A stretch of DNA of 64,000 nucleotides from Valencia hispanica (lineage: Eukaryota > Chordata > Actinopteri > Cyprinodontiformes > Valenciidae). The notes under the pieces are model-generated. The model was not told the DNA's origin, ran no database searches, and worked only from the letters and a program-made list of their open reading frames with translations. Below, piece by piece: positions 49,035 to 62,619 of the stretch; the stretch's first letter is position 1; every line of letters starts with the position of its first letter. The translations under genes and the position numbers were made by a program. The stretch spans positions 27,368,735-27,432,734 of the forward strand of contig OY747712.1 in the NCBI GenBank assembly GCA_963556495.2, in the 5' to 3' direction.

Positions 49035-52000
49035 CATATATAAAAACAGCAAACAACATATACATTCTTGATGGCTGGATTGAAGATGGGAGTTACTTCC
49101 TTTCAAGAGGATATTCAATGAGACTATTTAAAATGAACAGTTATAGAAATGTATTTCTTGAAGTCGTTTCACTCATTCTGTCTAAAAGCAAAGAGCCAAA
49201 CCTGAAGGTGTGCTGGACAATTTCATGGCTTACCAACATAACATACATATCATGCTCATAATCACTATTGCGGGAACCTAAGCAGGGCAGTTGTTTCTAC
49301 AAGACAGCCTATGTCAGCAGGAAGGTGAAACATCTGATATTACAGGTTTGGTAGACGAACTGTAATCTCTCTTTCAGATGTTTGAATTCACCTGTTGAAA
49401 CACTATAGTAGGTGAAGACGAACTTCTGCTTTTAAATGGGAAAAAGGAAAAAATTGTATGCTTCATTTTGCTCTTTTTAAAGTTTGTTCATATTGTTTGT
49501 AGTTTGTGTTCTTTGAATGGTAATGGCTTCTTTACACCTGGGATATAAGCAGTCAGTTACTTCCTCTGTTAGATGTTAAAAACATTGGGTCTTGTATATG
49601 CACTTTCTGTGCCTGAGCGTTCATAAAAAAAGAAGGTTGTAGGTTAATTCTTTTATTTCTTCTTCCCCTCATGGGGCTTTATGTTTTTGCACGTGTGAGA
49701 TTATTGTTTTCTCGCCACGACATCTCAGAAACTTTGCGTGACTTTCGCTGGACAGTAACCACCTGTACTGAGGGACAAGAGAAAAACATAAAAAAATGAA
49801 AGAGATTGATAATACACATAGTGGGCAACACATCTGAAATTCTAATAAATCCACAAAAATGTTGACTTGAAATAATGTCACTTGAAACTCAAAAAAGGCC
49901 TTTGAGGATTTTTTTCAGTGCTGCCAGTGATTTCTGGTTTCTGGGTTTCATCCAAGCATTTACAAAGCTGTGAATAAGTATGGCTCTTCTTTGCACAAAC
50001 AGAAATCTTAATTCATGAAAATACCTCTCAACAAGGCTCAGTGTCTTTCATTCCTTCCCAAATTTTGTCTCTGTACCTACAGACAGGTCACCTATTTTCA
50101 TAAAACAGGGCTTTTTACCGGTAAATCTACTGAGCAAAAATATGTTTAGATAGTAATGCAGCTAAAATTTATAATGATTGAGCAGTTTATGTTGCATTTG
50201 CAATAAATGCTGGTTAATAAAACAAATCATTTCAGCTCCCCTATGTATTGTGAAACTTGTTAAAGCATTATGAGGTGCAGCTCAGCTAAACTAATGTGAA
50301 CTCTGAAGTTAGGGATTGCCCTCCAGTGGCCAGAGGAGAGCCAATTTTATAACAAAGGAATTCTTAATACAATAAAATATTAATCACATATTGTTTTATA
50401 TGTTTTGTAATGGCACCAATTAAGAACAAATGTCACATCAAGACACTTTAAAATACAAACAGATCAAATTTATATGCAGAAAGAAATTATTTTAATCAAA
50501 TTCTATACAGAGGTTTAAAATGGATTAAATTAATTTCTAACTGATTCCAGTTCAATTACAGTGCAGTCGGATTCAGTTTATAATGTAAAGGCTTTTTTAT
50601 TCAACGCATTTTGACCCCCAATTTCTGTGTACAACCATGAGAAAACACAACTCTTAAACAAGAAAGAATGACAAGCAACACTTACATTTTGTTTAAATAA
50701 AAATAGTTAATCTGTTAATTAAACTTTCTTTAGCTGTTTACCATTGTCGTGACCTAAACCTTGTAAGAGGTGAAGGTTGGAAACCAAAAAATAGTCTTAG
50801 CTGTCTCTGATATTATGAAAAATGGCAGCATCTTTGTACATTTGAAGGAACACATCTGGATCCTTTTTTGTGGAAATTTCCTTTGTGGTTACGACACAAA
50901 AGTTCTCCCAGAAGTTAATGTCACTCAGATGGTTGAGGAACATTTCATTCAAGAATTTTTCATTTGACTTAACGCAAAGTCTCTTCATACTTGCTCTGAA
51001 ATACATTAAATCACCTTGAAGGAGAGATTTTCTGAGTCAGAAGGAAAGGATTTAGAAATGCCCCCATTTCAGCTCAAGGCAAATTCTTTGTGTGCTTTGT
51101 CTTTACTACTGGGCCTTCATGTTTCTGGAACAGCTCCTTGACCCGGATGCTCTTTTTCTCTGTTTGTTTCGTCTTTGTCTGGGTCAGCTTCCTTTGGAGC
51201 ATTTTCACATCTTCTTTGTTCTTCTAGTTCCATAAAGACAGTTTTCACAACAGCACACCAATGAGTTTTTTATTCCTGCTTACAAAAGCTGCACTATTTC
51301 TTTAAACTATTTAATGGGGTGGTTTAAAATGTATCTCAAGTTTAGACATCCCAGTGCACTGAATGTCATTTAATCTGTCCCCTCACATTCTGAAAGCCTC
51401 TGAACAGGTAAGCACAGACTGGTGCTTTCTTACACCATTCACCACACATCATGTCCCAGGTTGAGCCCCATACCGTGGGAACTACGTCTGTGTAGAGCAG
51501 AGTATTGTTGCACAGGAGATGTCAAGAGGGACAGTGGGATAAAACAAGAATTGTCCTGTTCCATGAACCCAATTCATTTGTTTGGCACACAACAGCCCGT
51601 TCATGTAACATCACCCGAGTCAACCCGGACCTCGTTAGGCCAGAAGCATCTGATTGTTCTTCTTTTCTGGGTCCAATGCTGAGTAGAGACTGAAGAACCT
51701 ATTATCCTGGACATCCCTGTTGCACTGACATTTAGCTGAGCCCTCTCAATTAAAACCTGCACACAAAGAGGACAAATGGCCTCTTTATATGTCCTGAGAT
51801 GTGAGTTAAAATCTCTTTAATGGTTTACAGTGACACCTTTCTTCTGTAAAGGAGCTCTAGTTTGCGCAGGATTTTCCAAGTTAAAAATCAAAAACAAGGA
51901 TTTTATAAGGAAGGCTTAAATTATGTGAATGACCTGTACATTGTTTAAATTACCCCTTTTTGAATGTTTAATACCTTCTACTATGATCATAATAACATTT

Positions 52001-52231
52001 ATGGAAATAAGTTGTGTACTTTTAATTAGGTCAGCTCAGATCCTCTTTGTAACTGAGCATAAATCAGTACGTACTTGTACTTGCTGAAATGCAGTTTCAG
52101 TTCTTGTTGACAAAACCTAACCAATAGCTTGAGTTAAAACCCAAAACCGATGAGTAATTTTATTAAAAATCCACTTCTACCAACAAAATATTGACGTAAT
52201 GATGCAAAAATGGAGCTAAACAGCGTTCAAA
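49035..52231. other. Long intergenic stretch, nothing recognised
   Basis: No exon, RNA gene or element end could be supported. Open frames (49669-49881, 50770-51006, 51422-51693) show no known domain. Confidence 0.5.
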
Positions 52232-52530
52232 TTCTAAATTACTTTATTAATCCCAAAGGAAAAATAAATGTTGTAACTTATTATCCAAGTTTCTTCATAG
52301 ATTTGTTGTAGATACTGATGGCTGTGGGTAGGGATGATCTCCTGTAGCGCTCTGCAGATCTGAAGATGCCTCTGACTGAAAACGCTCTGTAGTTGAGACA
52401 GTCTGATGTAGAGGATGCTCTGGGTTGTTCATAATGTTTATTTTATGAAGAATCCTTTTCTGCACACTAATCTCCAGAGGGTCCTCAGCATCTAACCTGT
52501 TTGCGAACGATCTCACATTGGCCATTATGA
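52232..52530 (-). mobile_element. Truncated LINE, 3' end with ORF2 C-terminus
   Basis: On the minus strand the frame reads VQKRILHKINIMNNPEHPLH, then QTVSTTERFQSEASSD, the pattern 'xxHPLHxxx...RxRS' seen at the C-terminus of several LINE ORF2 proteins. Downstream is the 3' tail TTTGGGATTAATAAAGTAAT, also seen at about 15075-15100 inside the hAT element. The clade (Rex1/CR1/L2-like) is not certain. Confidence 0.6.
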
Positions 52531-52534
52531 TTGA

Positions 52535-52964
52535 TGGAGATGGTTTGAAATTCCTCCTTTTCGCTCTCCTCCTCCATGGCGTCTCCTTTTCAAGTCATCA
52601 GGGTTTTGTGGCTGCAGTTGAGGTATTATTTGAGCTTCTGTGATGTTAATCAGCTGCTCCCAGTTGTAAACCACCTTGTTGCCATATTTATGCATCATAA
52701 CAAATGTCCAAAAATAAAAGAAAGTAGCAAGAGTTGTTCCAGCTGCACAGCATTCAAAACCAGAGAGAACAATTGTCCACAAAAATAATGTTTCCACCAG
52801 AAATGGAGAAATAAAAGTTTAAAAAAAGAAAAAAATCAGAATGAAAGTACCAGTGCTGGAATTGCATAGGCTACTTATTGGTGGTACGGTATGTGTGCTG
52901 ATAGGTTCTTAAGCATTTAAATATTGCTGAATGCATGAAAAAAGAAATAATTCTGGTTTTGGCA
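52535..52964. other. Intergenic DNA, nothing recognised
   Basis: No supported feature. Confidence 0.4.
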
Positions 52965-53450
52965 TCTGTTTATTCAACTACATTTTCTTGTAAAAGTATT
53001 CTTGGCATGTTTTGCACATTTTGTCACAATACACCTATAAATCATGTATTTTATTTTTATTTTAAATAACAGACCAACAGAAAGTAAAACATAGCTGTTC
53101 AACAGAAGAAAACATTTTACAAATAAAAATCTGTAAAAGTCTGTCAGGCATGTTTATTTATTCACCCCCTGTTAAGCTGACAACTATAAACACCATGCAA
53201 TGCCAACATTTGCGTTCAGAAGAACATTATAGAACAAAGTGTCATGAAGACCATAGGACACACCAGGAGCATGGTTAGGTTATGAAATATCATCCCAACA
53301 TCTCACTGTACAATTTGTAATCCATCACCAGAAAATTGAATAAAGCATAGCTGTAACCCTACCAAGACATGACCATACACTTAAACTTACAGGCTGGGCA
53401 AGGAGAGCATAAACCAGAGAAACAGTTAATAGGCCCATGGTAACCTATGT
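52965..53450 (+). mobile_element. Tc1-like remnant, transposase start on plus strand
   Basis: After an inverted-repeat-like AT-rich lead, 'atgaagaccataggacacac' (near 53247), 'ggttaggttatgaaatatca', 'ctaccaagacatgaccatac' and 'caggctgggcaaggagagca' follow the 5' half of a Tc1 transposase in order. Stops appear early. The 3' half is missing. Confidence 0.7.
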
Positions 53451-53454
53451 TGGA

Positions 53455-56400
53455 CACCCTTATTGGACACCACTAAGGGTCCTTTATGCTTTGTTCTCTT
53501 CAGCACACCTTTTAGTATTTCTACAGCAACTAGGTAGGTGGACTGAGATTGTCTTGAAAAACCATTGATTGTGTCCAATAAATAATTTTCTGTGCTAATT
53601 TGGCCACGTGTTTTGGATCACTGTGTCACGTTTGTAACCCTAGAGCCGAAATGATTACAAAGCAGTAGTCCAGTATTAAGATTTTCTTGGCAATAGGAAT
53701 AATGTGACGTTCTCCTGCCTCCAATGGAAAACTCAGACAGACAATGAAAGAGAGTGGTGGAGGATTACTTTTGCTTCAATCCAGTGGAGAGAGTAAATTA
53801 GAAGGATAAATAACCAATTGCGACATGATTTACTTGTTGGGTTGGTAACGGCGGGTGGGAGTACAGTGAATCATTCTGTGGCTAAATTTGGCAGAGAAAT
53901 CATCCAGGTGTGGCGTTTGTTTCCTTTTTTGACTGACGTATCTTTCTGCCTGAGGAAAGAGTGGAGGAGGGCAGAGAGAGAGGCAAGAACTATCCCGGTA
54001 ATAGGTTACAGTAGTGACGTGGAGGAAGAGAGGTTTTTTTATAGAAATCAAGGAGAGGATGATTCAGTGTGGCTGAGAAGACCCAGGAGTCTGAAGCAAA
54101 TGTTTAAGAAACTACATGCATTAAAAAGACCAAAAGAAAATTGAGAGTCTCATTTCCACTGAGAGAAAACAATCTGGTTATCTCTGTGTGCTCCAAAACC
54201 TCTCAAATGCTGCCTGATGGGCTTGATGAGCAGCAGCTGGAGTAAGTTCTCTCCACATACACAAACATATATTGTCCTTCACTCAGCCGACTAGGATATG
54301 AAGCAATATCATCCCAAAAATCTCATTGCTGACTAATTTCCAGGCCCACAGCACTACAGAACCTCGACAGTTGTCATGAACTGCTTTCCCACATATCAAT
54401 ATTTTCCATACCAGACCGACCTGTGTTGTTTGTTCCTGAGAAACTGAAATCAAACATAGTTTTATCCAAACAAACATACAGCCAGCACTGTTTTGCAAAT
54501 TCCACAGGTTTACATTTGTAAATGAAGAAGAGAAAAGGCATTTCCTTGGCTCCTAAAACAACCAGTTGGTATTTTGTTGGGATCTAATGGTTGTTAAAGT
54601 AATGACAAGTCACAACCAATCCCACTCTTGTCTATTTAAACAACTAATCTTAGTGTAAGCTAATGAAAACCCAAGTGTATGAGGCAACATAGAGGAAAAA
54701 TCTTGGAACTTTTCACACTGAGGAACCTAAGAATAAGTCCACAAATGTTATAAAACAGTTTCCTGATGATCTATTTCTCAAATACTCAGCCAGGAGGTCA
54801 CAATATATTCCTTAAGCGTGGGCGTCTCAAGAGCCTAGAGTACATACCCCTCATTTAGCAATGATTGTGTGCTACAGTTAATTTGCCACAGGGTCAAGAA
54901 AATAACATAAAAAGCATAAGAAATGAAAACCATTACAAAAACCTAATCAGAAACTTTGCTGTTGGATTACTGAATTCGCTGTTACATGCAGGATAAGTAA
55001 CCAATATGTCATGCAACACAAAGCAGGATAAACACTGAGCTTATAGATCAACACTAAAGTCCAAGTCATAGGTCCAAGTTTAAAAGAATTAAATCAGATT
55101 ATTACTTTAAATCCTATTGCTGCTTTTTAGCAGTAAATGTAGAGATATGCATGGTTACCCTTCCACAAGTATGATTAAAATGTTTGGGATTTCATAATTG
55201 ACTTTTATGCATTATAAGGCAAAGTGGGTGTCAAAAGTAGTCTGAAGCCATCATGAAGCATGAATCAAACAAGTTCTGACACCATGACATTCAGCTAAGA
55301 AATCCATTGTACAATAATTGAGACTGGCCTTGCTTGCTGTTTATGTAAGAGGGGCCTGTTTATTCATAGTGAACTCAGTTTGTGTGAAAGCCCCGCTGGA
55401 TCTCAATGGCTCCATTATTAGGAGAGTGGTTAAAGCCTCTTTCAAACTTCAAACATAAGAAGCATCCTGATCGTGCAAACTGGCCCACTGAGCAGCAAAT
55501 AAACCAAAGCAATCATTCTGTGCTGGCATCAGTGCGGAGAACACAGAGGAAATCTAAACCCAGGAGGCCTGCAGTCCATTATAGTCCCCTGAAACCTTCT
55601 GTAAGGTCTTCTCTTCCTTTAACTTTGATGAAACACATGACTGTTTTTTGTTCCGGATGTAGTCAGTTCCTTAAATACCATTCAACCATGTTTCAGATGA
55701 AGCAAATCTGAACAATGCATGCACTTGGTTGAGGGCTTTTTTAATTCCCACTGACCTAATTGAAAGGGATAAGGCACACACACATAGCTGGGGCATTGTT
55801 CTGAACGAGTAGCCAGGTGTGTGCAAAGCTTTATTAAGAGTGGATGGCTTAAGCCTCTTTCACTGTACTTTCTGCACTGGTAAACACTGAAACAAATACA
55901 GCACAACCTCAACTGCACATTTTAACCTTGTAGAAGCTGCACATGCTGGGGTCAGTGCTTTACACCTGTTTAAGTATATCTTCAGAACGATGTTCTGTTT
56001 CCTCAACTCCTTTTTTGCATTGCAGCCTGCTTCTATCATGCGTTGCTGTGCACAAGTCTATTTCATGAGATTTGTGAAAGAAACATACTCCTCATACAAC
56101 AGCAGAATAAAAATATGTTTTTTTGTTTTATTTCTTTTGTACCAAGTAATATGATAATTGCAGAGTCAAGCAAATGAAAAAAACCATTAATCATCATTGC
56201 TGAAACAGCATCACTATCTTTGTGAAGCTAGTTATTTTCATATGCAGCAATGATGAAAGATCTAAGAATTAAATAACAGTGGACATTCATTGCTTGTTGT
56301 GAATGAGATGAGTCTTTATGGCTTCTTGATTAAGCTGATCTCACCATCATGCTGGCTGTGTCACATGGCAGACCATATGCCAATCACCGGGTAAGAGCTA

Positions 56401-57879
56401 CTGACACTGGGCACATTTATCCTGAAAAGCCTTTGAGCTAAGCTGAGGAAAAACATTCGACCTGGAAAGTTGACTTCTGGAGGAGACGGTGCCTCCCACT
56501 CACATAAATTCTTCTAAATATCTAGACAACCTGTTTTAATTTGTTGAATAGTTAATTAAGATTCTTTTAGAATGTTTTAACATTTATTTTGTTTTTATAT
56601 TTCTTATTTATAAGTAAAAATCTTTCTTCTGCATTGTGTTTTGTGTTGATTGTTCAGTAGGTGGAAATCAGCATACTGAGCACTATTTTATTATACTGTC
56701 TTTAATCTGTTTGTTATTAAGACTATACATGATTAACACTCCTTTTGTAATATCGTTTTAAAAAATCTGAATAGAATCCCTATAAATATAAAGAGCTAAA
56801 CAACATTTAAAACATTTCCTTATCAATGTGGGTTACCAAATGCTTGTAGTTGTTTTTGAGATGCCTGCAAACACAGAAGGTGTAAAAAAGGTGACAACTA
56901 AAGTCTTCTGGGGGGTTCTGGAGGAAAATAAGGTAAAGCAATGCTTTACTTATTTCATTTATTATGCCTTCAATGATGCACTGTTATTGACCTGTTTTGA
57001 ATTTGCTTCTATCTATATTTTAATAGGCATATGATAGTTGGAATTATAGGACCATTTCTTATGAATTTTCTACAACACAATGTAAGAATATTTGATTGTT
57101 ATCAGTTCACATGCCTAACGATGATGCTGGCGCTTCTGCTGGAGCTGGAGCTGGAGCTGCAGCTACAGCACCTCTCTTTAGGTCAGCTCTCCTACCCTCT
57201 ATGAAATCATGACATCAGAATTAAGTGTGCAAAGTTTGACTATTGTAAATTAATAATACAAAGCACTAACTAAATATCCTTATGCAAACAACTGGGCTAC
57301 AAATAAATCATGATGCATCAAGAGTGTTGCCAAAGTGTTAACCTGGTTTAACACTACTACTTAAATAACTGTGACCAATTTCCATGTTTAATTGGAACAG
57401 CTCTGCTGCTGCTGGCTCCTTCTCTGACTGCAGCTCATCTTTGCTTCCTTCAACAAAATTATTAAATCAAATCAAAGTGTGCAACAAACCAACAGGAAAC
57501 AAGTCACACATATAGTTGAACAATGATGTACTACAAACAAGCGGACCACAAAACCAAATCAACAAGTCCAACAACAATGGAAGCATCATCAGTTCTCAAA
57601 TGGGGAATACTGTCTGCAGGGGGAATGTGAGAAATTATCAGAGCTATAATATATATACATAGTTGTTATTGTACTTCTTTTTTTTATCAACATAAAAGAA
57701 CAAATCATGTCCAAGCAGTGAGTCTGTAGTTGGTGAGTGAAACAACAGACTTAAAACATACGGGGCTGAAGCCCCAGCAAAATCGGTAGACAACCCCACT
57801 GGCCTAGACCGTTAACGTGAGGCCAAGGCTGCGGCCTTCCCTGGAGCAAGCAGGGGGAGCAAGCCTCTAGCCACCAGCG
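53455..57879. other. Long intergenic stretch, nothing recognised
   Basis: The 108-codon frame at 53818-54144 and the 101-codon frame at 55406-55711 have no recognised domain or splice support. A short GGAGCT hexamer repeat is at about 57137-57160. Confidence 0.5.
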
Positions 57880-57882
57880 TTA

Positions 57883-58041
57883 CCCCTCCTTTCCACTGGA
57901 CGCGTAATCGGCACGTTACAGGAGCAGCACGTCATACGCAGCTGATAGCCACCGCTGTAGTCAATAGAACCCTTTCCACTGGAGGCGAAAGCAGCCTGAG
58001 TCTGCCGCGTCTCAGAAGCGTCATGTCGTGGAAAGGAGGGG
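57883..58041. mobile_element. Harbinger-type MITE with TTA target duplication
   Basis: The ends CCCCTCCTTTCCAC (57883-57896) and GTGGAAAGGAGGGG (58028-58041) are perfect 14-bp inverted repeats. TTA lies on both sides (57880-57882 and 58042-58044), the PIF/Harbinger target. The motif 'cctttccactgga' occurs again inside (57970). Length is 159 bp, non-coding. Confidence 0.82.
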
Positions 58042-58049
58042 TTAGCGAT

Positions 58050-59899
58050 GACGGCTCATCTGAGACCTGTAAATCAAAAGGACATGCCCCTTATTATTCA
58101 GAATTTCAAGCTTAATTTACATCTAAACGGATGAGTTATAAAAGATTCACCCCCCTCAGAGTTATCGTGATGGTAAACTTGACCTATCAAACCTAAAATG
58201 GTTGTTTGAACCAGGCTGTGAACATGTTTATTTCTGCTGTGAAGTTGGTATTTTTAACATGGGAGTCAATGGGAATTTGCTCTTTTTTCGAGTCATCACC
58301 TAGTGTATGAGGGGGGAACTGCAATTTTTGTTACTTCCAGGTAGGCTTCAAATTTAGCCTGTGGAGTTTGCCCCTTGGTTTGGTTTGGGCTATAGTAGCA
58401 AGGCGCACACAGTGTAGCAAGAAAACAAACTTTTTGGCTTACTGTTGTTATGTTAGAATCACACCACAAATACATCATAACCAATAGGGGGAACACCAGC
58501 TTCATGAAATGAAAGGTTGTGAGGCTCCATGGTGTAATAATGTGAATTATTGATTACATGCTGAGTTGTAATACCGGTGTTCTGCAGTACGTGGTGTTGC
58601 TACACGGACAGTCTAGAGTGTGATACACAGTGAGCGCTGAGAACCGCTTCTGACTGTAAACTTCTAAATTCACGTTAATAAAGCATACCTCGTTGGGTAG
58701 GGCAAGATAATCTGAAGTCTGTTGTAAAATGTTAAAACCACAATAAAACACGACAGAAAATAGCTGATAGGTTAAATGTGTTAGAACATGATTTAAGTAA
58801 GGATGTAATCAATGCAATTTCACATATAAATAAAAATAGTTTCAAACCCTCAAAATTTAAAGTCACACTAACACAGTATTTACTTTTACATATGTATTTT
58901 GTTACCAGTTGTAAGGTACTTTAAGGCTATTTTATCACATTAAAACAGGACAGCATGTTGATTTTATGGATCCATCTTACACAAAAAGTAATATATTTCA
59001 AATTATTAATAATGGTTGGAGTCAGTAGCGACATGGGTAGAACAAAAGGTTTCTAGTAGCAAGTAAAGATTAAATACACCACTATTATTCAAAATGGTAA
59101 AAATTAAGTCTAATTAGAACAACATTTTAAAAGATAAAACCCCACATTGCATTGCATTATTGGAGAGTGGGTGTGGTGGGAAGAAGAAGAAGAAGAAGAC
59201 TTGCTGTGTGACATCGCAGGGCTTGTCCAATCATATTCATCATCCTAAAATAAGTCCAACAACCAGCCTGCCACAGGGCAGGCATGTCCAAAAGCATATG
59301 TCACCATAGTGACTAAGGGGGACTTCAGGTTAGCCTAGTTTGTGGAACTGAAATTTGGGAAATTAAGCCGGGATTGTGAAATAAGCCCGGCTTTTGAGAT
59401 TAGCTCGCTTCAGGGAACGGCCCTCACTTACCACCACCTACCCCACCACAAACGCAAGAGGGAGGGGTCAGCTTGGAGACTTGATTTGGAAGTGTGCAGA
59501 TCTCGTTACAAATAGCAGAGGGTGCTAGGAGTGACTTTATTCACCCTGTGATAAATCATTGCACCATATACCAGCTTAAGTATATGATTAATTTACATGA
59601 AAATGCTGCCTTGTTTGTCTTCAACACACGTTACTGTATACACTGTTGTCAAAACTATAATGGATGTATTAACATAAACATATATACATTTACAGTGTAT
59701 ACATACATAAACAAAATAACATATATAAATAGGAGAAAAAAGAACTATTATAAACAAAGCTGCTTCAGTCACTTCAGGCCTGCCCTCTTCCTTTTGCAGC
59801 ACCAGCAAGCAGCAGAGAAAATGCACCTTGCTGCTCCCTGAATTGCAAATAATGGACGGAAAACTGATTGATGCCTATGTTTTCCAAAAGAGGCATGGA
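58050..59899. other. Intergenic DNA with unresolved repeat-like patches
   Basis: 'cttcagggaacggccct' near 59410, with 'aagccgggattgtgaaataa' before it, resembles the end of another DNA-transposon derivative, but no partner end was found. A short GAA repeat is at 59182-59200. The stretch 'aacatgggagtcaatgggaa' near 58257 is part of a common fish repeat that I cannot classify. Confidence 0.35.
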
Positions 59900-60105
59900 T
59901 TGCCCATATGAAGAACCACTACTGCTGTTATCACCCTTTACCTTTCCCAATATTCTTCCTCGCTGGGGACCTTTATTCCTCGAACCATGTTGTCAGTTGT
60001 TTCTTTATTCTCTCCTTTCTCTCTTTTCCTTAATCAAATGCTCTGAGTTTACGTGCATTTGGGTCCCAATACGACCGATAAATGTTACATAAACATTCAT
60101 GAGTA
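59900..60105 (+). mobile_element. Possible LTR fragment related to the one at 47987
   Basis: 'gtgcatttgggtcccaatac' near 60052 and the end '...aatgttaca' resemble the 3' part of Gypsy-like LTRs such as 48580-48617. There is no other border and no target duplication. Confidence 0.35.
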
Positions 60106-60109
60106 TATT

Positions 60110-61879
60110 TCATTGTCAAACGGAACGGAGAAGCACTAAGCCATCCATGGGATACAAAACAGAGCATGGAGGGAACAGCTCCTTCAATGTCTTTACCCAG
60201 AAAAGTCAGACAGGTAAACATAGTAACACAGCGGTGTAGGTTTTATATAAAGCAAAAAAAGAAAGGGAACACAAATTTAATGGCAGTAATAATTGTAAAA
60301 TAATATGTGTAGATGTACAGTAGCAGGAGAAAATAGCAGAGTGAGAAAATTTGGTCTATTTGTCCTCCAGCTTATAGCATTAAAATTATTCAACTATAAC
60401 CTTTGTCGAAAAGGAAAGTATTTGTCTGCATCATTGAAAAAAACTCTGAGCTAAAATAAGATGTCTCAAATAAAATTATGCACATAGTTGGGCCATATAG
60501 TTGACAAGTTTTCGTTTAGAAGTATAAAGATATCTTACTTTGGTACAGATTTATAAGCATAAGTATATTTGTGGGATCTAATTTGTATAGAATTTAAATT
60601 ATAGCTTTGTAATTTTTTTCATGGTTTTCAAGCACTTCTTATTACCAATCGCCATCAGTCATGTTGTTTTACTTCCAGCAGTTCCACTTACAAAAAAAAA
60701 AGTGTATTTCCTGGTGGGCCAAGAAAGAGTGTTGCTTTGGTGAGGAGGGAAAAAACATGACAATGAAAATATATTTTCCAGATGTGTGGTATTGTGACAT
60801 GATACTGTATGAGTAATCCAAGATTACAATGGAGGCCTTTAAAGCTCTCAATGGCAGTGATACTCTCCATTTGGACACTGGATGTTTTTTAAACTTGAAA
60901 CATTTCACATAAGCAAAAATCTTGCACTAAAACAAGTTTAGACTATTTTTAGTTTTAGCTGTTGTTCTGTGTTTTCTGCTGAAGTGGTGTTATTTTCCAA
61001 CCAAATGGAGTCAGGTGGTCCAAATAAAGTTTAGGCTTGGCACACATGAAGGGAAGAAAACAAAATAATCGTACAGCCCTAGGTCCAAATCTGATAGCGC
61101 AACACTGGTAAAAGGAAAAGAGATAACTTTTAACATACATCCTTGTAGCAACACATTTTATTCCAGAGCCGGTTAGAACATGGACATCAAATGTTTTTTT
61201 TCAGTGTGTTCTCTATGCTAATATTTATTTAACCAACTTATTAGGTACTTAAAAAGTATTTGGTTTCTGTAATATTGAAGTCAACAAGCTGAAACAGCAT
61301 AACAATTTTCCAAGTTTCCTGAAACTTTCTGTCCAAAGCATTCAATTCTGCACTTTTTTAGTCTGGTGTTCAAAATAAAACAGTACCAACACTGCTTGAA
61401 AAAATATCTCATTTTTATTCATTACCTATTTCTTAAGTTTACATTTTTGTTTTTTATCTTGTGTCTTTTATCCACTTGAAGTAAACAAGATCAAAATTTT
61501 ACAAGTTCAGCGTCTTTACACTGTCAGATCTCTAAGCAGTTTTTTGCGATGAAAATGGAATGGCTTCGTTCTTCATGAGTCAGCTGTGACGTCCACCATG
61601 AGTTTGAGCAAACAGGAGGAAACAGCTGTTTCCTACTGCTGTCTGACCTTTTTTAAAGTTCACTCAAAGACAGTATTCCAACCATACTTTTACCATAACT
61701 GCAAAGATATAAGCATCAAATTCTGGAAGATATAAGCATCTAACTCTTGATGTAGGGATACGTCCATGTTTATTACAGCTAAGTAAATAATTTAAAAGCA
61801 GTTACAGGAATTAAGGAAAATCGTCAACATTTAGGATTAACTTCAGACACTCGAGGTGTTAAAACAGTCTTGTTTGTTT
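60110..61879. other. Intergenic DNA, nothing recognised
   Basis: No supported feature. Confidence 0.45.
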
Positions 61880-62245
61880 TATCTTTAGAATGGTTATTGG
61901 TGTCAAACAGGTTGGTCTGAGCATTTCATAAACCGCTGATCAACTGGGATTTTCACACACCACCATCTCTAGGGTTTTAAAGAGAATACTCTGAAGAGGA
62001 GAAGATGTTTAGTGAGTGGAAGTTCTGCAGACAAAAATGTTGATGTCTGAGGTCAGACTTGGGTTTGTTTGCGAAGACAGAAAGGCAACAGTAGCTAAAA
62101 TCAGCTGTTTTTACAGCTAGGATAATCAGAATGCCATCTTTGAACACAAAGCACATCAAAAGAGAGCTAACAGCAGTAGACCACAGTGGGTGCCACTCCT
62201 GTCAGCCTAGAAAACATTTATTGAGGCTACAGTTCAGACAGGATT
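61880..62245 (+). mobile_element. Tc1-like transposase remnant of the 21445 family
   Basis: 'ggttggtctgagcatttcat', 'gatcaactgggattttcaca', 'ccatctctagggtttt', 'agaaaggcaacagtagctaa' and 'gggtgccactcctgtcagcc' appear in the order of the transposase N-terminal half of the family whose ends are seen at 21445 and 24055. It is on the plus strand, with no open frame left. Confidence 0.7.
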
Positions 62246-62373
62246 ATCAAAATCAGACATCAACTTTGACAAGTAAAAAATGCTTTTCCTTTTACATAAT
62301 GTGTATAAAGCAATATATGTCTCTCAGAACTCATGTTTCCCATTACTAAGACCATGATAACATGGCTTTTGTC

Positions 62374-62609
62374 TAGGAATGCACAATATCCTGGCAATAT
62401 CATCAATATCAGCGGATGTTACTCATTTTTAACACATCGGTATCAGTCCGATAAGTAAAAGTGAGCCAAAATTAAAAGCGCTATTTATTTCCATCTTTGT
62501 GAGAGATATGTAATATTGATAAGATTGTAAATATTGATTAATGGGCATAACAGCAATAATAATTTCAAATATCGCTATTGGCGCAAATTTTTTGATCTGT
62601 GCATCCCTA
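62374..62609. mobile_element. hAT-type MITE with 8-bp target duplication
   Basis: CTTTTGTC (62366-62373) and CTTTTGAC (62610-62617) match at 7 of 8 positions. The ends are TAGGAATGCACAATATC and, reversed, TAGGGATGCACAGATC. Non-coding, 236 bp. Confidence 0.85.
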
Positions 62610-62619
62610 CTTTTGACTC

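Noticed and set aside
53818..54144. 108-codon frame with a basic C-terminus
   Set aside because: No domain recognised and no splice or promoter support; left as unannotated.
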